Origin: Bacteroidota bacterium
GTDB taxonomy: Bacteria > Bacteroidota > Bacteroidia > Chitinophagales > JADIYW01
DNA length: 13,645 nt
Direction: 5' to 3'
NCBI GenBank assembly: GCA_016705125.1
Contig: JADIYW010000005.1
Coordinates: 1 to 13,645 of the forward strand
The notes below the pieces were generated by a model. It ran no database searches. It was given only the letters and a program-made list of their open reading frames with translations, and was not told where the DNA came from. Positions 13,566 through 13,645 of this stretch are shown here, in pieces; position 1 is the stretch's first letter, and the number at the start of each line of letters is the position of its first letter. Position numbers and translations under genes: made by a program.

Positions 13566-13645
13566 CCCAAAACGACCGCAAAATAGGGCTTCGCTTCAAC
13601 AACAGTTTAAAACGCAATTTTTCTTGGGAAAAAACAGCGTTTAAA
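13566..13645 (-). repeat. cassette spacer copy E, cut by the window edge
   Basis: The sequence repeats 9947-10027 with few changes (CCCAAAACG, TAGGGCTTCGCTTCAACAAC, the GTTTAAAACGC/GCGTTTAAA stem) and ends inside the right stem at the last base. The expected TATATGTTA box and the 3' end of a minus-strand gene should lie just beyond the window. Confidence 0.6.

Overview
The window looks like a low-GC chromosome segment from a member of the Bacteroidota (Flavobacteriia or Chitinophagales are likeliest). Evidence for this is a type IX secretion (T9SS) C-terminal sorting signal, lipoprotein signal peptides with LxSC/LxGC lipoboxes, weak or absent Shine-Dalgarno sequences, and promoters of the TTG-N19-TAnnTTTG type. 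No rRNA, tRNA, CRISPR array or replication origin was recognised.

Left part (1-6500), all genes on the minus strand: a decayed secreted T9SS protein; a compact group made of a 46-aa Cys-containing protein, an N-terminal fragment of a sulfide:quinone-oxidoreductase-like flavoprotein, a VIT-family Fe/Mn transporter and a small His-containing membrane protein; an esterase lipoprotein; a GNAT acetyltransferase; and a secreted lipoprotein that joins an intradiol-dioxygenase domain to a thioredoxin-like domain with a CPVC motif. The metal/sulfide group appears to start from one promoter near 3110-3150.

Middle part (6600-11100): single-gene modules, all on the minus strand (TPR lipoprotein, GNAT acetyltransferase, Fic protein, decayed alpha/beta hydrolase). 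Most are followed at their 3' side by a related structured spacer that contains a long hairpin and ends in a TATATGTT box. The layout resembles an integron cassette array without an integrase, with attC-like sites of a Bacteroidota type. The Fic gene has a promoter crowded with GATACG repeats in helical phase.

Right part (11200-13645), plus strand: an IS91-like HUH element carrying a tyrosine recombinase gene 2 bp ahead of the transposase gene. Both proteins are split by -1 frame changes at poly-A tracts (three in all), while their catalytic motifs remain. A solo copy of the element's 3' end lies at 9683-9946, fused to the N-terminus of an IS1182-type transposase. Both copies of the 3' end abut the same cassette spacer, which suggests targeting of that repeat or co-mobilisation with it.

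Overall this is an accessory, cassette-rich region shaped by IS91- and IS1182-type elements, with intact single-gene modules interleaved with decayed ones.
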